From Erythrobacter longus (GTDB lineage Bacteria > Pseudomonadota > Alphaproteobacteria > Sphingomonadales > Sphingomonadaceae), in NCBI RefSeq assembly GCF_000715015.1, contig NZ_JMIW01000007.1, positions 1 through 64,000 of the forward strand: a stretch of 64,000 nt of DNA, read 5' to 3'. Of the stretch, positions 51,639-60,597 are shown in pieces. The position numbers and the translations under genes were made by a program. The notes under the pieces were generated by a model that did not search any database, was not told the DNA's origin, and worked only from the letters and a program-made list of their open reading frames with translations. Within the stretch, counting starts at the first letter, position 1; each line of letters begins with the position of its first letter.

Positions 51639-51726
51639 AAGCACGCCCCTAGCGTAAGACCGCTGGCTCGCAGGTGAACAGGGCTTGTGGGCTGGGCCAG
51701 TGGACAGGACACGTAGATGTGGCCAC

Positions 51727-52470
51727 TTACCGCTCGACCGCGGGCAGCCTCATCACAACCGAGGTTGTCTCGCTATCCTCATCATAGGCGCAGTGGACCC
51801 GCAGCAAATGCGGACGGTTCCTCTGGCCAAGCATCCAATAGTCCAGCAATTCGGCAGAATGGCAATGCGCAGCGGTCACCTCGCGACCTTCAAAATGCTG
51901 TTTTGTGGTCATGGATGAAGAGCGAGGGTGATCGGCCACATTCTCCGCCATAAATTGCCCCACGCGGCTCAGTTTTGCCTGAATGGCGTCGCGCGAAAGG
52001 CGAAGCGGCGTGTCGCCGCCAATCTGCACTTCGACCGCCTGTTCGCCCATCGTTATGTTGACCAGCGGTTCAAAACCCATCGGCCGATGGATCGCCACCC
52101 ATGGCAAAGCACCGCGCGCCCGAAGGACACTGGCAGGGTCAACGGGTTCAATTCCGGCGTCGCGCTTGATCGAATAGCCGGTAAGCTTGCCATCATCGGA
52201 ATAATCCGATGAATGCACGAACTTGTCGATGACAATCACCTCTTCCTCGCCCGATTGAAGGTCCTGAACAATCAGGAATATCTCGGCGCGCAACGCTTCG
52301 TAATAGCCAAGGTTATCGGTGGACGTACGCAAGAGAAACAGGTGCGTTGTGCTCATCCCGACGGGTTCTTCGTGAATATCGATGAAGCTATCGGGCGATG
52401 CGTTTGCAGGGCTGGCCAATGCCAGAACGCTGGCACAAAACGCCGCAAAAAGGGCTTTTATCAGGTTCAC
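51727..52470 (-). CDS. uncharacterised secreted protein
   Basis: 247 aa starting at a GTG that overlaps the nadB stop (GTGA). Sec signal peptide (cleavage near ANAS). No named family recognised; the mature sequence contains 'SGEEEVIVIDKFVHSSDYSDDGK' like acidic strands and a C-terminal 'LRVHCAYDEDSETTSVVMRL'. Translational coupling to nadB is clear, although no metabolic link can be seen. Confidence 0.72.
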   Translation of the reverse strand: MNLIKALFAAFCASVLALASPANASPDSFIDIHEEPVGMSTTHLFLLRTSTDNLGYYEALRAEIFLIVQDLQSGEEEVIVIDKFVHSSDYSDDGKLTGYSIKRDAGIEPVDPASVLRARGALPWVAIHRPMGFEPLVNITMGEQAVEVQIGGDTPLRLSRDAIQAKLSRVGQFMAENVADHPRSSSMTTKQHFEGREVTAAHCHSAELLDYWMLGQRNRPHLLRVHCAYDEDSETTSVVMRLPAVER

Positions 52471-54080
52471 GGCACCAACACCGTATCGCGCACCACCTCC
52501 CCGGTTTCAGGATAATCGAGCGTATAATGCAGGCCCCGGCTCTCTTTGCGTTCTAACGCTGAGCGCACGATCAATTCCGCTGATTGGAGCAGGTTGCGCA
52601 GTTCAATGAGGTCGGTCGTGACGACAAAGCTGCCGTAATATTCCTCCACCTCCTGGCGAAGCAAAGCGATGCGGTTGGCGGCGCGTTCCAGCCGTTTGGT
52701 GGTGCGCACAATCCCGACATAGTTCCACATAAAGCGGCGGATCTCGGTCCAGTTCTGCTTGATCACCACCTGTTCGTCCGAATCCGACACGCGGCTTTCA
52801 TCCCACGGCAGGATGGAGGGCGGATCGGGCAATTGGTCCCACATGGTGAGAATGTCAGAGGCCGCCGCTTCGCCAAAGACAAAGCATTCCAGCAGGCTGT
52901 TGGAGGCAAGGCGGTTGGCGCCGTGAAGGCCGCTTTCAGTGCATTCACCCGCAGCCCAAAGGCCCGGCAGATCGGTGCGCGCGTGCAAATCCACCACAAT
53001 CCCGCCGCAGGTATAGTGCTGGGCCGGAACCACGGGGATCGGATCTTTGGTCATATCGATGCCAAGACCCATCAGCTTTTCATGGATGGTCGGGAAATGT
53101 TCGCGCACGAATTCAGGCGGCTGGTGGCTGATATCGAGATGGACGTAGTCGAGGCCAAAGCGCTTGATCTGGTCATCGATCGCGCGCGCCACGACATCGC
53201 GCGGGGCCAGCTCCATTCGTTCTGCGTCGTAATCGGTCATAAAGCGGTGCCCGGTTTCCGGGTGCTTCAAATGCCCGCCTTCGCCGCGCACAGCCTCTGT
53301 GATGAGGAAGTTTTTGACTTCGAGATTATACAGGCAGGTGGGGTGGAACTGCATCATCTCCATATTGGAAACGCGCGCGCCGGCCCGCCAAGCCATGGCG
53401 ATGCCATCACCCGTGGCGCCGCGCGGCGCGGTGGAGAATTGGTACACCCGGCCCGCGCCGCCTGCGGCAAGGATTGTTGCCCGCGCGACATGGCGTTCAA
53501 CCTGTCCGGTCTCTTCGTTGAGAGCATATACGCCCCAGACATGGCCAGCGCCCGAATATTGGTCACGGTGGCGGTCAGTGATGAGATCAATCGCGGTGCG
53601 CCCGCCAAGCATGGTTATGTTGGGATTGGCGTCCGCTGCTCTTAAAAGCGCCTCTTGCACAGCCCAGCCGGTTGCATCGTCAACATGAACAATGCGCCTG
53701 TGTGAATGCCCGCCTTCGCGCGTTAAGTGCAGATCGCCTGAATCCTTGTTGAAAGGAACGCCAAGCTCGACCAGCCGGTCAATGCTTTCAGGCGCGCGCT
53801 CAATCACGAATTCAACCGCTTCCCGGTCGTTGAGCCCAGCGCCCGCCACCATCGTATCACGCACGTGATTTTCAAACGTATCGCCAGCATCCAGTACCGC
53901 TGCGATGCCCCCTTGCGCCCAGGCCGTTGACCCTCCGGTAAGAGAGCCCTTGGCCAGAACAAGTACCCGCAGCCGCGTCGCAAGCTCGAGCGCGGCGGTA
54001 AGACCGGCTGCGCCCGACCCGATGATGATGACGTCATACGCACTTGTCGGCGCATCTTGTGTGTCGCTGTGATCTGCCAT
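52467..54080 (-). CDS. nadB: L-aspartate oxidase
   Basis: FAD enzyme oxidising aspartate to iminoaspartate for quinolinate and NAD synthesis. The 537-aa protein has the FAD motif VIIIGSGAAGLTAALELA, 'GGSTAWAQGGIAAV', the 'HSHRRIVHVDDATGWAV' active-site segment, 'MMQFHPTCLY' and 'HYTCGGIVVDLHARTDLPGL'. It is shorter at the C-terminus than fumarate reductase subunits and is of NadB type. nadA and nadC are not nearby. The start at 54080 is chosen as the first ATG. Confidence 0.94.
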   Translation of the reverse strand: MADHSDTQDAPTSAYDVIIIGSGAAGLTAALELATRLRVLVLAKGSLTGGSTAWAQGGIAAVLDAGDTFENHVRDTMVAGAGLNDREAVEFVIERAPESIDRLVELGVPFNKDSGDLHLTREGGHSHRRIVHVDDATGWAVQEALLRAADANPNITMLGGRTAIDLITDRHRDQYSGAGHVWGVYALNEETGQVERHVARATILAAGGAGRVYQFSTAPRGATGDGIAMAWRAGARVSNMEMMQFHPTCLYNLEVKNFLITEAVRGEGGHLKHPETGHRFMTDYDAERMELAPRDVVARAIDDQIKRFGLDYVHLDISHQPPEFVREHFPTIHEKLMGLGIDMTKDPIPVVPAQHYTCGGIVVDLHARTDLPGLWAAGECTESGLHGANRLASNSLLECFVFGEAAASDILTMWDQLPDPPSILPWDESRVSDSDEQVVIKQNWTEIRRFMWNYVGIVRTTKRLERAANRIALLRQEVEEYYGSFVVTTDLIELRNLLQSAELIVRSALERKESRGLHYTLDYPETGEVVRDTVLVP

Positions 54081-54131
54081 GGAGAAACGCAATGGCGCGA
54101 AGGGGAATGTGTGGCAAGAGTTTCGCGCGCG

Positions 54132-54195
54132 CTGGAAAGAGCCACAGGCGCTCTGAAAAGAGCCGCAGGCGCTCTGAAAAGAGCCACAGGCGTCC
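54132..54195 (+). repeat. 21-bp tandem repeat, three copies
   Basis: GAAAAGAGCCRCAGGCGCTC repeated three times with few changes, between the nadB start and the stop of the next leftward gene. It would lie in the nadB leader. Confidence 0.88.
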
Positions 54196-55202
54196 TAAAG
54201 CGCGTAGCAATGCAGATCGTCCGCGATCCACACCGGCCCGTCATAATGCTTTGCTATGGCTGTAAGGCCCTCTTCCAGTCGTTTAAGCGAGCGCTGCATA
54301 TTGTGGGTCAGCACTAAATTCTCAGGAGCCAGAGCTGACGCCAGTTCTCCGATCTGTTCTGGCGTCCGGTGAAGCCCGCGCGGCTGCCCCTCTTCGCCGT
54401 TGATGACATGGTGCGCGAACAAAATGGTGGGCGCGCTGTCGGAAAGGTCGGCAAGGAACCGCTCGCTCAAAAAGCTTTGATCGCCTGTGATCACTACGCT
54501 CTTGTCGCCGATTTCAATGGCAAAGCCCAAGGATGGGACCGGGCCGTGGTGCACGGGATGCGCCATGACCGAATAGTCGTTGGAGACATCAAGGCCAGCG
54601 GGATCGCCTGCCCCTTCGCCGGTGGCGATATCGCGGGCCTCGATCAGCGGCTTGTTCTCTGTCCCGTCAAGAAATCCGCCATTGTACGCAAACGCACCCT
54701 CTTCCTTTGACATAAGGCGCGCAAGAAATTCCCTGGTTCCGGGAAAACGCGGCGCGGCATCAGGCCCGATAACGGGAAGTGCCTGCGTGCGCCCTTCAAA
54801 CCCGCCCGAATTCAGTATGTCGATCAAATCGCCTGCGTGATCGGCGTGAAGGTGGGTGAGGACGACCGCGTCCAATGTCGCAATCGAACCACCCGCCTGC
54901 GCAAAGCGAAGGAAGCTGCCTGATCCTGCGTCGATCAAAAGCCGCGCTTCGCCATCAATCCAGAGGAGATAGGATGTCCCCGCACGCGCCGCCGCCCCGC
55001 CTTCCGCGATTGGCCCGCCGCTTCCCAGAACCTGAAGCGCAGCGCCTTCAGTGGGGCAGTCCCGAAGCTGTCCACCGCGAGGCACAGAGCTATTAAAGAC
55101 ATTACTAGAAGCCCCAGTTTTACCCGGAGTTTCACCCGTACTCTCGTCAGCGCCACAGCCGACAAGGGCAATCAATACCAATGCCATCAATGGTCCGCGC
55201 AT
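54195..55202 (-). CDS. metallo-beta-lactamase-fold hydrolase, lipoprotein
   Basis: 335 aa. Signal peptide with lipobox LVGC (Cys16). The MBL motif is HLHADHAGD, then HxD/His ligands in HPVHHGPVP, Asp in VITGDQSFLS and the final His in 'FAHHVI' or LTHNMQ. The RNase Z/arylsulfatase-like subclass is likeliest. It would act outside the cytoplasmic membrane on an unknown ester or phosphodiester. It lies 11 nt after the ABC ATPase gene and may share its transcript. Confidence 0.85.
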   Translation of the reverse strand: MRGPLMALVLIALVGCGADESTGETPGKTGASSNVFNSSVPRGGQLRDCPTEGAALQVLGSGGPIAEGGAAARAGTSYLLWIDGEARLLIDAGSGSFLRFAQAGGSIATLDAVVLTHLHADHAGDLIDILNSGGFEGRTQALPVIGPDAAPRFPGTREFLARLMSKEEGAFAYNGGFLDGTENKPLIEARDIATGEGAGDPAGLDVSNDYSVMAHPVHHGPVPSLGFAIEIGDKSVVITGDQSFLSERFLADLSDSAPTILFAHHVINGEEGQPRGLHRTPEQIGELASALAPENLVLTHNMQRSLKRLEEGLTAIAKHYDGPVWIADDLHCYAL

Positions 55203-55213
55203 CGCTTTACCTC

Positions 55214-56164
55214 TTAATTGCCAGACCCGGTCAACTGCACGAACACATCTTCAAGGTCCGCCTCTCTCGTGGTCACATCTTCAACTGTTAGGCCCTGTTC
55301 CTGCAAAATGCCCAGAACCTGGCCTGCATTGAGTTTGTCTTTGTCATAGGTCACCTCGACCCCGCGCTCGCCCGCCAGTTCGACCTTGCTGAACGCCTCG
55401 TGGCGTGGCGCCTGCACAAGATCATCGGCAAGGGTCACCGCAACGATTTTCTCACGCGCCATATTGATCAGGTCGGCGGTGGGTTTGTGCGCGATCAATT
55501 CACCGTGGTTGATGATCGCAATTTCATCGCACAGCTCCTCGGCTTCCTCGAGATAGTGCGTGGTCAGCACAATGGTGACGCCCTCGCGGTTCAGCTCCGT
55601 CACCAAATCCCACAATTGTCGGCGCAGTTCCACATCGACCCCGGCGGTCGGTTCATCGAGCACCAGAATAGGCGGCGAATGCACCATCGCTTTGGCCACC
55701 AGCAAGCGCCGCTTCATGCCCCCGGACAACGTGCGCGCATAGGCGTTTCGTTTGTCACCCAGTCGCACCGCTTCGAGCAATTCCTCGCTGCGGCGATCCT
55801 TTGCGCCAATGCCATAAAATCCGCCCTGGTTTTCCAGCACCTCGTAAGGGGTAAAGAACGGATCGAAGACGATTTCTTGCGGGACAATGCCGATTGCGCG
55901 GCTCGCATTGCGGCGCTGGGTGTCGATATCAAAGCCCCATATCTCGGCGCTGCCACTGGTCTTGTTAACGAGACCGGCGAGAATATTGATAAGGGTCGAT
56001 TTGCCCGCACCATTGGGACCAAGAAGCCCGAAGATCGAGCCTTGGGGCACGTCAAAGCTGACGCCTTTGAGCGCCAGTTTTCCTTCTGCATCCGGCCCGC
56101 TTGCGCCTTTGGGCGGTGCATAACGTTTGGCGATATTGTCGATACGAATAGCAGGCGGTGTCAT
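55214..56164 (-). CDS. ABC transporter ATP-binding protein (ABC-2/drug type)
   Basis: 316-aa ATPase. Walker A GPNGAGKST (49-57), signature LSGGMKRRLLVAKA, Walker B ILVLDEPTAGVD, switch His in TTHYLEEAEE, and a C-terminal DUF4162-like extension ending 'DLEDVFVQLTG'. This type normally works with an ABC-2 permease encoded next to it, but the next gene on the strand is a hydrolase and no permease is in reach. The start at 56164 is the first ATG before the conserved N-terminus. Confidence 0.9.
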   Translation of the reverse strand: MTPPAIRIDNIAKRYAPPKGASGPDAEGKLALKGVSFDVPQGSIFGLLGPNGAGKSTLINILAGLVNKTSGSAEIWGFDIDTQRRNASRAIGIVPQEIVFDPFFTPYEVLENQGGFYGIGAKDRRSEELLEAVRLGDKRNAYARTLSGGMKRRLLVAKAMVHSPPILVLDEPTAGVDVELRRQLWDLVTELNREGVTIVLTTHYLEEAEELCDEIAIINHGELIAHKPTADLINMAREKIVAVTLADDLVQAPRHEAFSKVELAGERGVEVTYDKDKLNAGQVLGILQEQGLTVEDVTTREADLEDVFVQLTGSGN

Positions 56165-56311
56165 GGGGGTCAGCCATAGCCGCAAGGCACGCGGACGCAA
56201 GTGGGCAGTCGCTGCGCGGGTCCTGATTCTTCCCGAAGCTCTAAATATGAAGCGCGCGTTAAGGGTATTTGGTCAGCACCTCGACACACAAGCGGCCTAA
56301 ACGCCATCATC

Positions 56312-56893
56312 GTGAAAACAGGGAATGACCATATACACGAGGGCTTCAACGCCCTTTCCCCGATCAAGCTATTCGCGGCGCTGTGCGCTGTGTGGCTTTT
56401 GGGAAGCCCTGCCCATGCCCAATCCACCAGCAATGTCGATACGCGCACGGTTCTTCTGGATCCGCTATCGCTGGCGAAGCTGTCGGATATGGATTTTGGC
56501 GATCTGATCGTGACGACCGGGGGCACAGTTGTTCTGTCAGCAGATCCTGTGACGACCTGCGTTACGACAGGCGGCGTGGTGCACACTCAGGAGTGCCAGC
56601 CCGCGACCTTTGCCGGATTGGGACAGCCCAACCAACGCATTCGCGTAAGGCGGCCTATCGGACGCACGATCACGTTGACCGGGCCGGGCGCTGATATGAC
56701 AGTGACCGACCTCACCATTGATGGCGGGGCAACGCTCAACCGGGTGAACTCCAACCCCAACTGGGAACGCTTCAGGATCAACACCTTTGACGGCGTTTTC
56801 ATCTTCCGGGTCGGAGGCACGCTCAACGTTAACGCCAACCAACAACCAGGCGTTTACACCGGGACTTTCGACATCCGGATCGACTACCAATAA
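56312..56893 (+). CDS. secreted DUF4402 protein, copy 1
   Basis: About 193 aa. Signal peptide core 'IKLFAALCAVWLLGSPAHA' followed by a beta-rich DUF4402 domain: 'SLAKLSDMDFGDLIVTTGG' near the start and 'GTLNVNANQQPGVYTGTFDI' at the end, the conserved P-G-x-Y-x-G-x-F. Such domains resemble fimbrial or spore-coat-U-like Ig folds. The start is uncertain: a GTG at 56312 is the nearest sensible codon, without a ribosome site. A paralogue is at 57342. Confidence 0.75.
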   Translation: MKTGNDHIHEGFNALSPIKLFAALCAVWLLGSPAHAQSTSNVDTRTVLLDPLSLAKLSDMDFGDLIVTTGGTVVLSADPVTTCVTTGGVVHTQECQPATFAGLGQPNQRIRVRRPIGRTITLTGPGADMTVTDLTIDGGATLNRVNSNPNWERFRINTFDGVFIFRVGGTLNVNANQQPGVYTGTFDIRIDYQ

Positions 56894-56929
56894 TCTACTG
56901 GCAATAATCTACTGGCAATAATCCGCTGG
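56888..56929 (+). repeat. 14-bp tandem repeat, three copies
   Basis: CAATAATCTACTGG repeated three times (the third with CGC). The first copy contains the stop codon of the DUF4402 gene, so slippage here duplicates the stop region. Confidence 0.9.
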
Positions 56930-57012
56930 GTGAGCCTTTTGCGTCTCGTTTTTGCCAATTCCGATGCGAACGCAGTTGAATTTGCGCAAGGGGCCGATTA
57001 CCCGGTCTTTCC

Positions 57013-57231
57013 ATGAGCAACACGGCAAAAGAAATGATTCCGGAAACCATCAAGGTCGATACCCGCCGCGTCAGCTGTGACGGGGCAAGCTCTATTCGCG
57101 GCGGCAAGGATTATCGCCCGGCCGCACTTGGCCATCCGCGCGTGTATATGCAGATCGATGACAGCGGCTTTGTCGATTGTGGCTATTGCGATCGCCGCTT
57201 TGTTCTGCGCGGCGGCCCTGCTGACGACTAA
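57013..57231 (+). CDS. zf-CHCC zinc-finger protein
   Basis: 72 aa. 'VSCDGASSIRGGKDYRPAALGHPRVYMQI' followed by VDCGYCDRRFVL gives the Cys-His-Cys-Cys zinc-site pattern also found in mitochondrial complex I subunit NDUFS6. In bacteria the protein is a small soluble factor of unknown role. It lies between two DUF4402 genes in the same direction. Confidence 0.87.
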   Translation: MSNTAKEMIPETIKVDTRRVSCDGASSIRGGKDYRPAALGHPRVYMQIDDSGFVDCGYCDRRFVLRGGPADD

Positions 57232-57341
57232 GAAATTGGTTTGAAACCTAAATCGTCAGACAAAACGTCGATTATGACGGCAAAATGGCGGCATCATCCG
57301 GCTGCAAATTTCAAAGAAAATTAAGGGTCCTTGGTTAAAGC

Positions 57342-57917
57342 ATGACCGTTAAAGCGGTTAGGCAGAAATTGATGTACCACTTGAAGAAAATGATAGCGCT
57401 TATGGGCGCGGTGCTCAGCATCTGGCTTGTGCCAGCGAGCGCTGCTGCACAACAGGCCGAGCCTTCCGATGCGCAGGCATTTTTGGTCACACCACTCAGC
57501 TTTGTGAAGCAACTCGATCTTGACTTTGGCGATATCGTTCCGGGCGATACACCGGGCGTCATCACGATGGATTCAGCCGGAAATGTCTCGGTCACCGGCG
57601 GCGTCATCCACCTTGAAGGCACCCAGCAACCAGCCCGCTTCGCCGGGTTTGGCGCCTTTCGCCAGACCGTGCTTATCAATGTCGATGCAAACTCTTACAT
57701 TTTGACACGCAATGGCGGGACGGAAACCATGGTGATGGATACGCTCCTCATCGGAAGTCAGCCCCCCATCATCATCAACACCAACCCGCGCCGGTTCCGC
57801 ATCATCAATCCTGATGGCTTTTTCTTCTTTACTATCGCTGGCCGCTTGCAGGTGCCTGCAAACGCTGTGCCTGGCACTTATGAAGGCGAATTTGCGGTCA
57901 CTCTCGAATATGAGTGA
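57342..57917 (+). CDS. secreted DUF4402 protein, copy 2
   Basis: 191 aa with a signal peptide ending SAAAQQ. The domain parallels copy 1: 'LDLDFGDIVPGDTPGVITMD', then 'RFAGFGAFRQTVLINV' and the end 'LQVPANAVPGTYEGEFAVTL'. Overall identity with copy 1 looks modest, so the duplication is old. Possibly a surface or pilus-like subunit; no chaperone or usher gene is near. Confidence 0.8.
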   Translation: MTVKAVRQKLMYHLKKMIALMGAVLSIWLVPASAAAQQAEPSDAQAFLVTPLSFVKQLDLDFGDIVPGDTPGVITMDSAGNVSVTGGVIHLEGTQQPARFAGFGAFRQTVLINVDANSYILTRNGGTETMVMDTLLIGSQPPIIINTNPRRFRIINPDGFFFFTIAGRLQVPANAVPGTYEGEFAVTLEYE

Positions 57918-58033
57918 ACACCTTTAGACAGGCTCGAACACCGCAATCATTCGGCCTGCCCTCAGCCTACCTTGGTCATGCACCGTTCAGTGACACTGCT
58001 GCATGGTGTATATGAGGGTCCAAGGAGTTCATT

Positions 58034-58528
58034 ATGATTCGGAAAATATCACCGCATTTGATCCTTTCATCCGCAATTGCCGCGCTTGCCCTGATGTGTG
58101 CGTCGCCGGTCTTTGCCGATGACGCCCCCGAAGATAACGGTAGCGAAGATAACGCCCCCGAAAATAACGGTAGCGACCAACCTTCTGAAGAGATGACCAA
58201 AGGCGAGGAAAAGCTTGCCCGTCTGCTGGAAGGACGCGTCGCAGGCGAACCGCGCGATTGCATCAACGACTTTCGCAGCACCCGCATGCAAACCATCGAT
58301 GAAACCGCCTATGTTTATGGCAGGGGCAAAACGATCTACGTTCAACGCACCCGCGATCCAGGCGATATTGATCGAGATGACGTCCTCGTAATTCAGCGGT
58401 TTGGAAGCACTCAGCTGTGCCGTTTGGACTTTATCACCACGGTTGACCGTTTTAGCGGCTTTTTCACCGGCGGTGTCCAGTTCGACCAGTTCGTGCCTTA
58501 CACCCGCGTCGACGAAGAACAGCTTTAA
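58034..58528 (+). CDS. uncharacterised secreted protein with duplicated acidic segment
   Basis: 164 aa. Sec signal peptide (cleavage near VFADD). The mature N-terminus holds a 10-residue repeat D-D/N-A-P-E-D/N-N-G-S-E/D in two copies, encoded by an almost exact 30-bp duplication (58119-58148 and 58149-58178). The rest has two cysteines (RDCIND, QLCRLD) and 'GRGKTIYVQRTRDPGDIDRDD'. No family recognised. It follows AAGGAG. Confidence 0.75.
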   Translation: MIRKISPHLILSSAIAALALMCASPVFADDAPEDNGSEDNAPENNGSDQPSEEMTKGEEKLARLLEGRVAGEPRDCINDFRSTRMQTIDETAYVYGRGKTIYVQRTRDPGDIDRDDVLVIQRFGSTQLCRLDFITTVDRFSGFFTGGVQFDQFVPYTRVDEEQL

Positions 58529-59037
58529 TCGAGCCCCCTATGAGGGCCGTGTTCGGGTCTAATATTGGGCGAGGAGTAATGTGTTTCCGGCCCGCGACGC
58601 AGCCCTGCGACTTCATGGTTTCCCCATGAAGTAATAGGCGCACCAGCAGACCATGATCCCACCCGGATCACTCGCGCTTTTGCCAGAAACTCCCATGTCT
58701 CAGGGCTATTCTTCAGGCTCTTTGCATCCCAGACGTTCTCGGAGTTGAGGATGGATTTCGCCTGGGCCCTTACCGTTTCCACAGGCGGCATGTCGTCAAA
58801 AACATGGGGGCGCGCTTTGGCTGCGCTCTTTGTCTGATGGCGGACGTCGGATGCGTGTGCGACACTCACCCCCATTGAAGACGCGAGAGGAGCTGCGCGC
58901 GCTTTCGCCAAACCGCCCGCTTCAATCTGACCCGCAATATTGCCCAAACCCCGCGCATGCCGACCGAGAAACCAGCCAGCGGCAACCGCCACGAAAACGG
59001 ATAAAAACCAAAACCCACTCAGTGCAAAGTCCGTCAC
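58525..59037 (-). CDS. hypothetical membrane-anchored protein
   Basis: 170 aa with one N-terminal helix ('FWFLSVFVAVAAGWFLG') and a hydrophilic remainder. The segment SWSAGAPITSWGNHEVAGLR near the end looks ordered; no motif is recognised. Its stop overlaps the convergent gene's stop by 3 bases. The MITE copy begins 85 nt upstream of its start. Confidence 0.6.
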   Translation of the reverse strand: MTDFALSGFWFLSVFVAVAAGWFLGRHARGLGNIAGQIEAGGLAKARAAPLASSMGVSVAHASDVRHQTKSAAKARPHVFDDMPPVETVRAQAKSILNSENVWDAKSLKNSPETWEFLAKARVIRVGSWSAGAPITSWGNHEVAGLRRGPETHYSSPNIRPEHGPHRGLD

Positions 59038-59121
59038 AACAACGTCTCCCGTCCAGCCGTTACTGATCTCTCGCCGCGGCCAAATACACCAGCTTCTTGC
59101 GCAGCGAATCAGGAGAGCTAC

Positions 59122-59278
59122 CTAGGCTCAGGACCTATTAACCCCTCCATCGAGGCGCCGGAATGACGAACATATCGGGCGAAAGCGCGCGCCGGGAAGG
59201 CTTTTTGCCTCTTTACTCCTTGCACAAGGCCATTTTGCTTCAAACCTCGAAGGTGGGATTAATAGGTCCTGAGCCTAG
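59122..59278 (-). mobile_element. MITE-like element, complete copy (157 bp), inverted
   Basis: Reverse orientation relative to the copy at 1432-1613 and almost identical outside a roughly 25-bp internal deletion. Ends CTAGGCTCAGGACCTATTAA and its inverse; CTAG flanks both sides. No ORF. Confidence 0.88.
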
Positions 59279-59447
59279 TATCGCTGCGAGGGAGCAGCCG
59301 ATTGTGGATAGCAGCGGGCAGTCATCACAATTGTGAAAGAAATTGGGGCAGGCCGCAGCAGTAAAGACACGCCGCTCAGCGACGCGCCAATTACTGACCA
59401 AGGGCCTGCCCGCTCAAGCGCGCTTTGTTCGCGCGCGCAGTTTGCGG

Positions 59448-60422
59448 TTATGCCGCCTGCATCGCGTTCATCCGGGCAAGGATCTTTTCGGCATCGCTCA
59501 TAATGCCGTCGATCAATTCTTTGCAGGTTGGAATATCGTTGATGAGGCCAGCAACCATGCCGCAGCTCCACGCGCCTTTGTCCATGTCGCCTTCCTGCAT
59601 GATTGATGGGTAAACTCCTGCAACCTCTGGCAAAATGTCCTGAATGGTCAGAGCGTCGCCCAATTCCTTCTCTTTCTCCAAGAGCCGCTCTACCGCTGCA
59701 TTGTTCATCACACGCTCTGTGTTGCGTAGCGGGCGCATGACAAGGCGCGTGTCCAATTCGCTTGCCTCAACGATCGCCTTTTTCACGTTTTCGTGCACCG
59801 GTGCCTCTTTGGTAGCGATAAAGCGGGTACCCATGTTCATCCCCTGCGCGCCCATCGCAAGGCTTGCCACAAGGCTTCGCCCATCGGCCATGCCCCCCGA
59901 CGAAACGAATGGGATTTCAAGCTCATCAGCGGCCCGAGGCAAAAGGATGAAGTTTGGAATGTCGTCTTCGCCGGGGTGACCGCCGCACTCAAAGCCATCA
60001 ACCGAAACCGCATCACAGCCGATGGATTGGGCTTTCAAAGAGTGACGCACGCTGGTGCATTTGTGGATCACCTTGATCCCTGCATCCTTAAGCGGACCGA
60101 TAAGCTCAACCGGATTGCGCCCGGCGGTCTCGACCACTTTCACGCCGCCTTCGATCACGGCTTTCACAATGCCGGGATAATCAGGCGGGGTCAGCGTTGG
60201 CAGAATGGTGATGTTCACGCCAAATGGCTTGTCCGTCATATCCTTGCAGCGTGCGATTTCATTGGCGAGATCGGCGGGTGTTTTCTGCGTAAGCCCGGTG
60301 ATGATGCCAAGCCCGCCCGCATTGGACACAGCCGCTGCCATTTCAGCAAATCCGACATAGTGCATGCCGCCTTGGATAATCGGGTGCTCGATGCCGAACA
60401 TTTCGGTGATGGCGGTTTTCAT
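59448..60422 (-). CDS. nitronate monooxygenase-like flavoprotein (2-nitropropane dioxygenase family)
   Basis: 324-aa FMN-dependent TIM-barrel protein. 'HPIIQGGMHYVGFAEMAAAVSNAGGLGIITG' opens the barrel; 'CGGHPGEDD' and 'VSSGGMADGRSLVASLAMGAQGMNMGTRFI' form the FMN phosphate site. The enoyl-reductase FabK belongs to the same superfamily, so the substrate is open. The start at 60422 follows AGAGG; an in-frame codon at 60449 is less likely. It is divergent from the SDR gene. Confidence 0.88.
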   Translation of the reverse strand: MKTAITEMFGIEHPIIQGGMHYVGFAEMAAAVSNAGGLGIITGLTQKTPADLANEIARCKDMTDKPFGVNITILPTLTPPDYPGIVKAVIEGGVKVVETAGRNPVELIGPLKDAGIKVIHKCTSVRHSLKAQSIGCDAVSVDGFECGGHPGEDDIPNFILLPRAADELEIPFVSSGGMADGRSLVASLAMGAQGMNMGTRFIATKEAPVHENVKKAIVEASELDTRLVMRPLRNTERVMNNAAVERLLEKEKELGDALTIQDILPEVAGVYPSIMQEGDMDKGAWSCGMVAGLINDIPTCKELIDGIMSDAEKILARMNAMQAA

Positions 60423-60597
60423 GGTCGCATTCCTCTCATTTGGTTTCAATTTGAGATGGAACCAAGCCTAATATGACCGCGCGCGCAAGAGGGCGTTTGG
60501 TCAGTTCGCAAATCGTTTGCACCAAGGCTTTGAGCGCCGTAGCGTCAGCCGGGAGTTGCGTAGTTTTGTGCAGCTTCCCCAAGTTTGAGAGAGACAC

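Noticed and set aside
54057-54317. Rightward 86-codon frame with repeated ATGALKRA units
   Set aside because: It is simply the 21-bp tandem repeat read in one frame, overlapping the nadB start and the end of the hydrolase gene.
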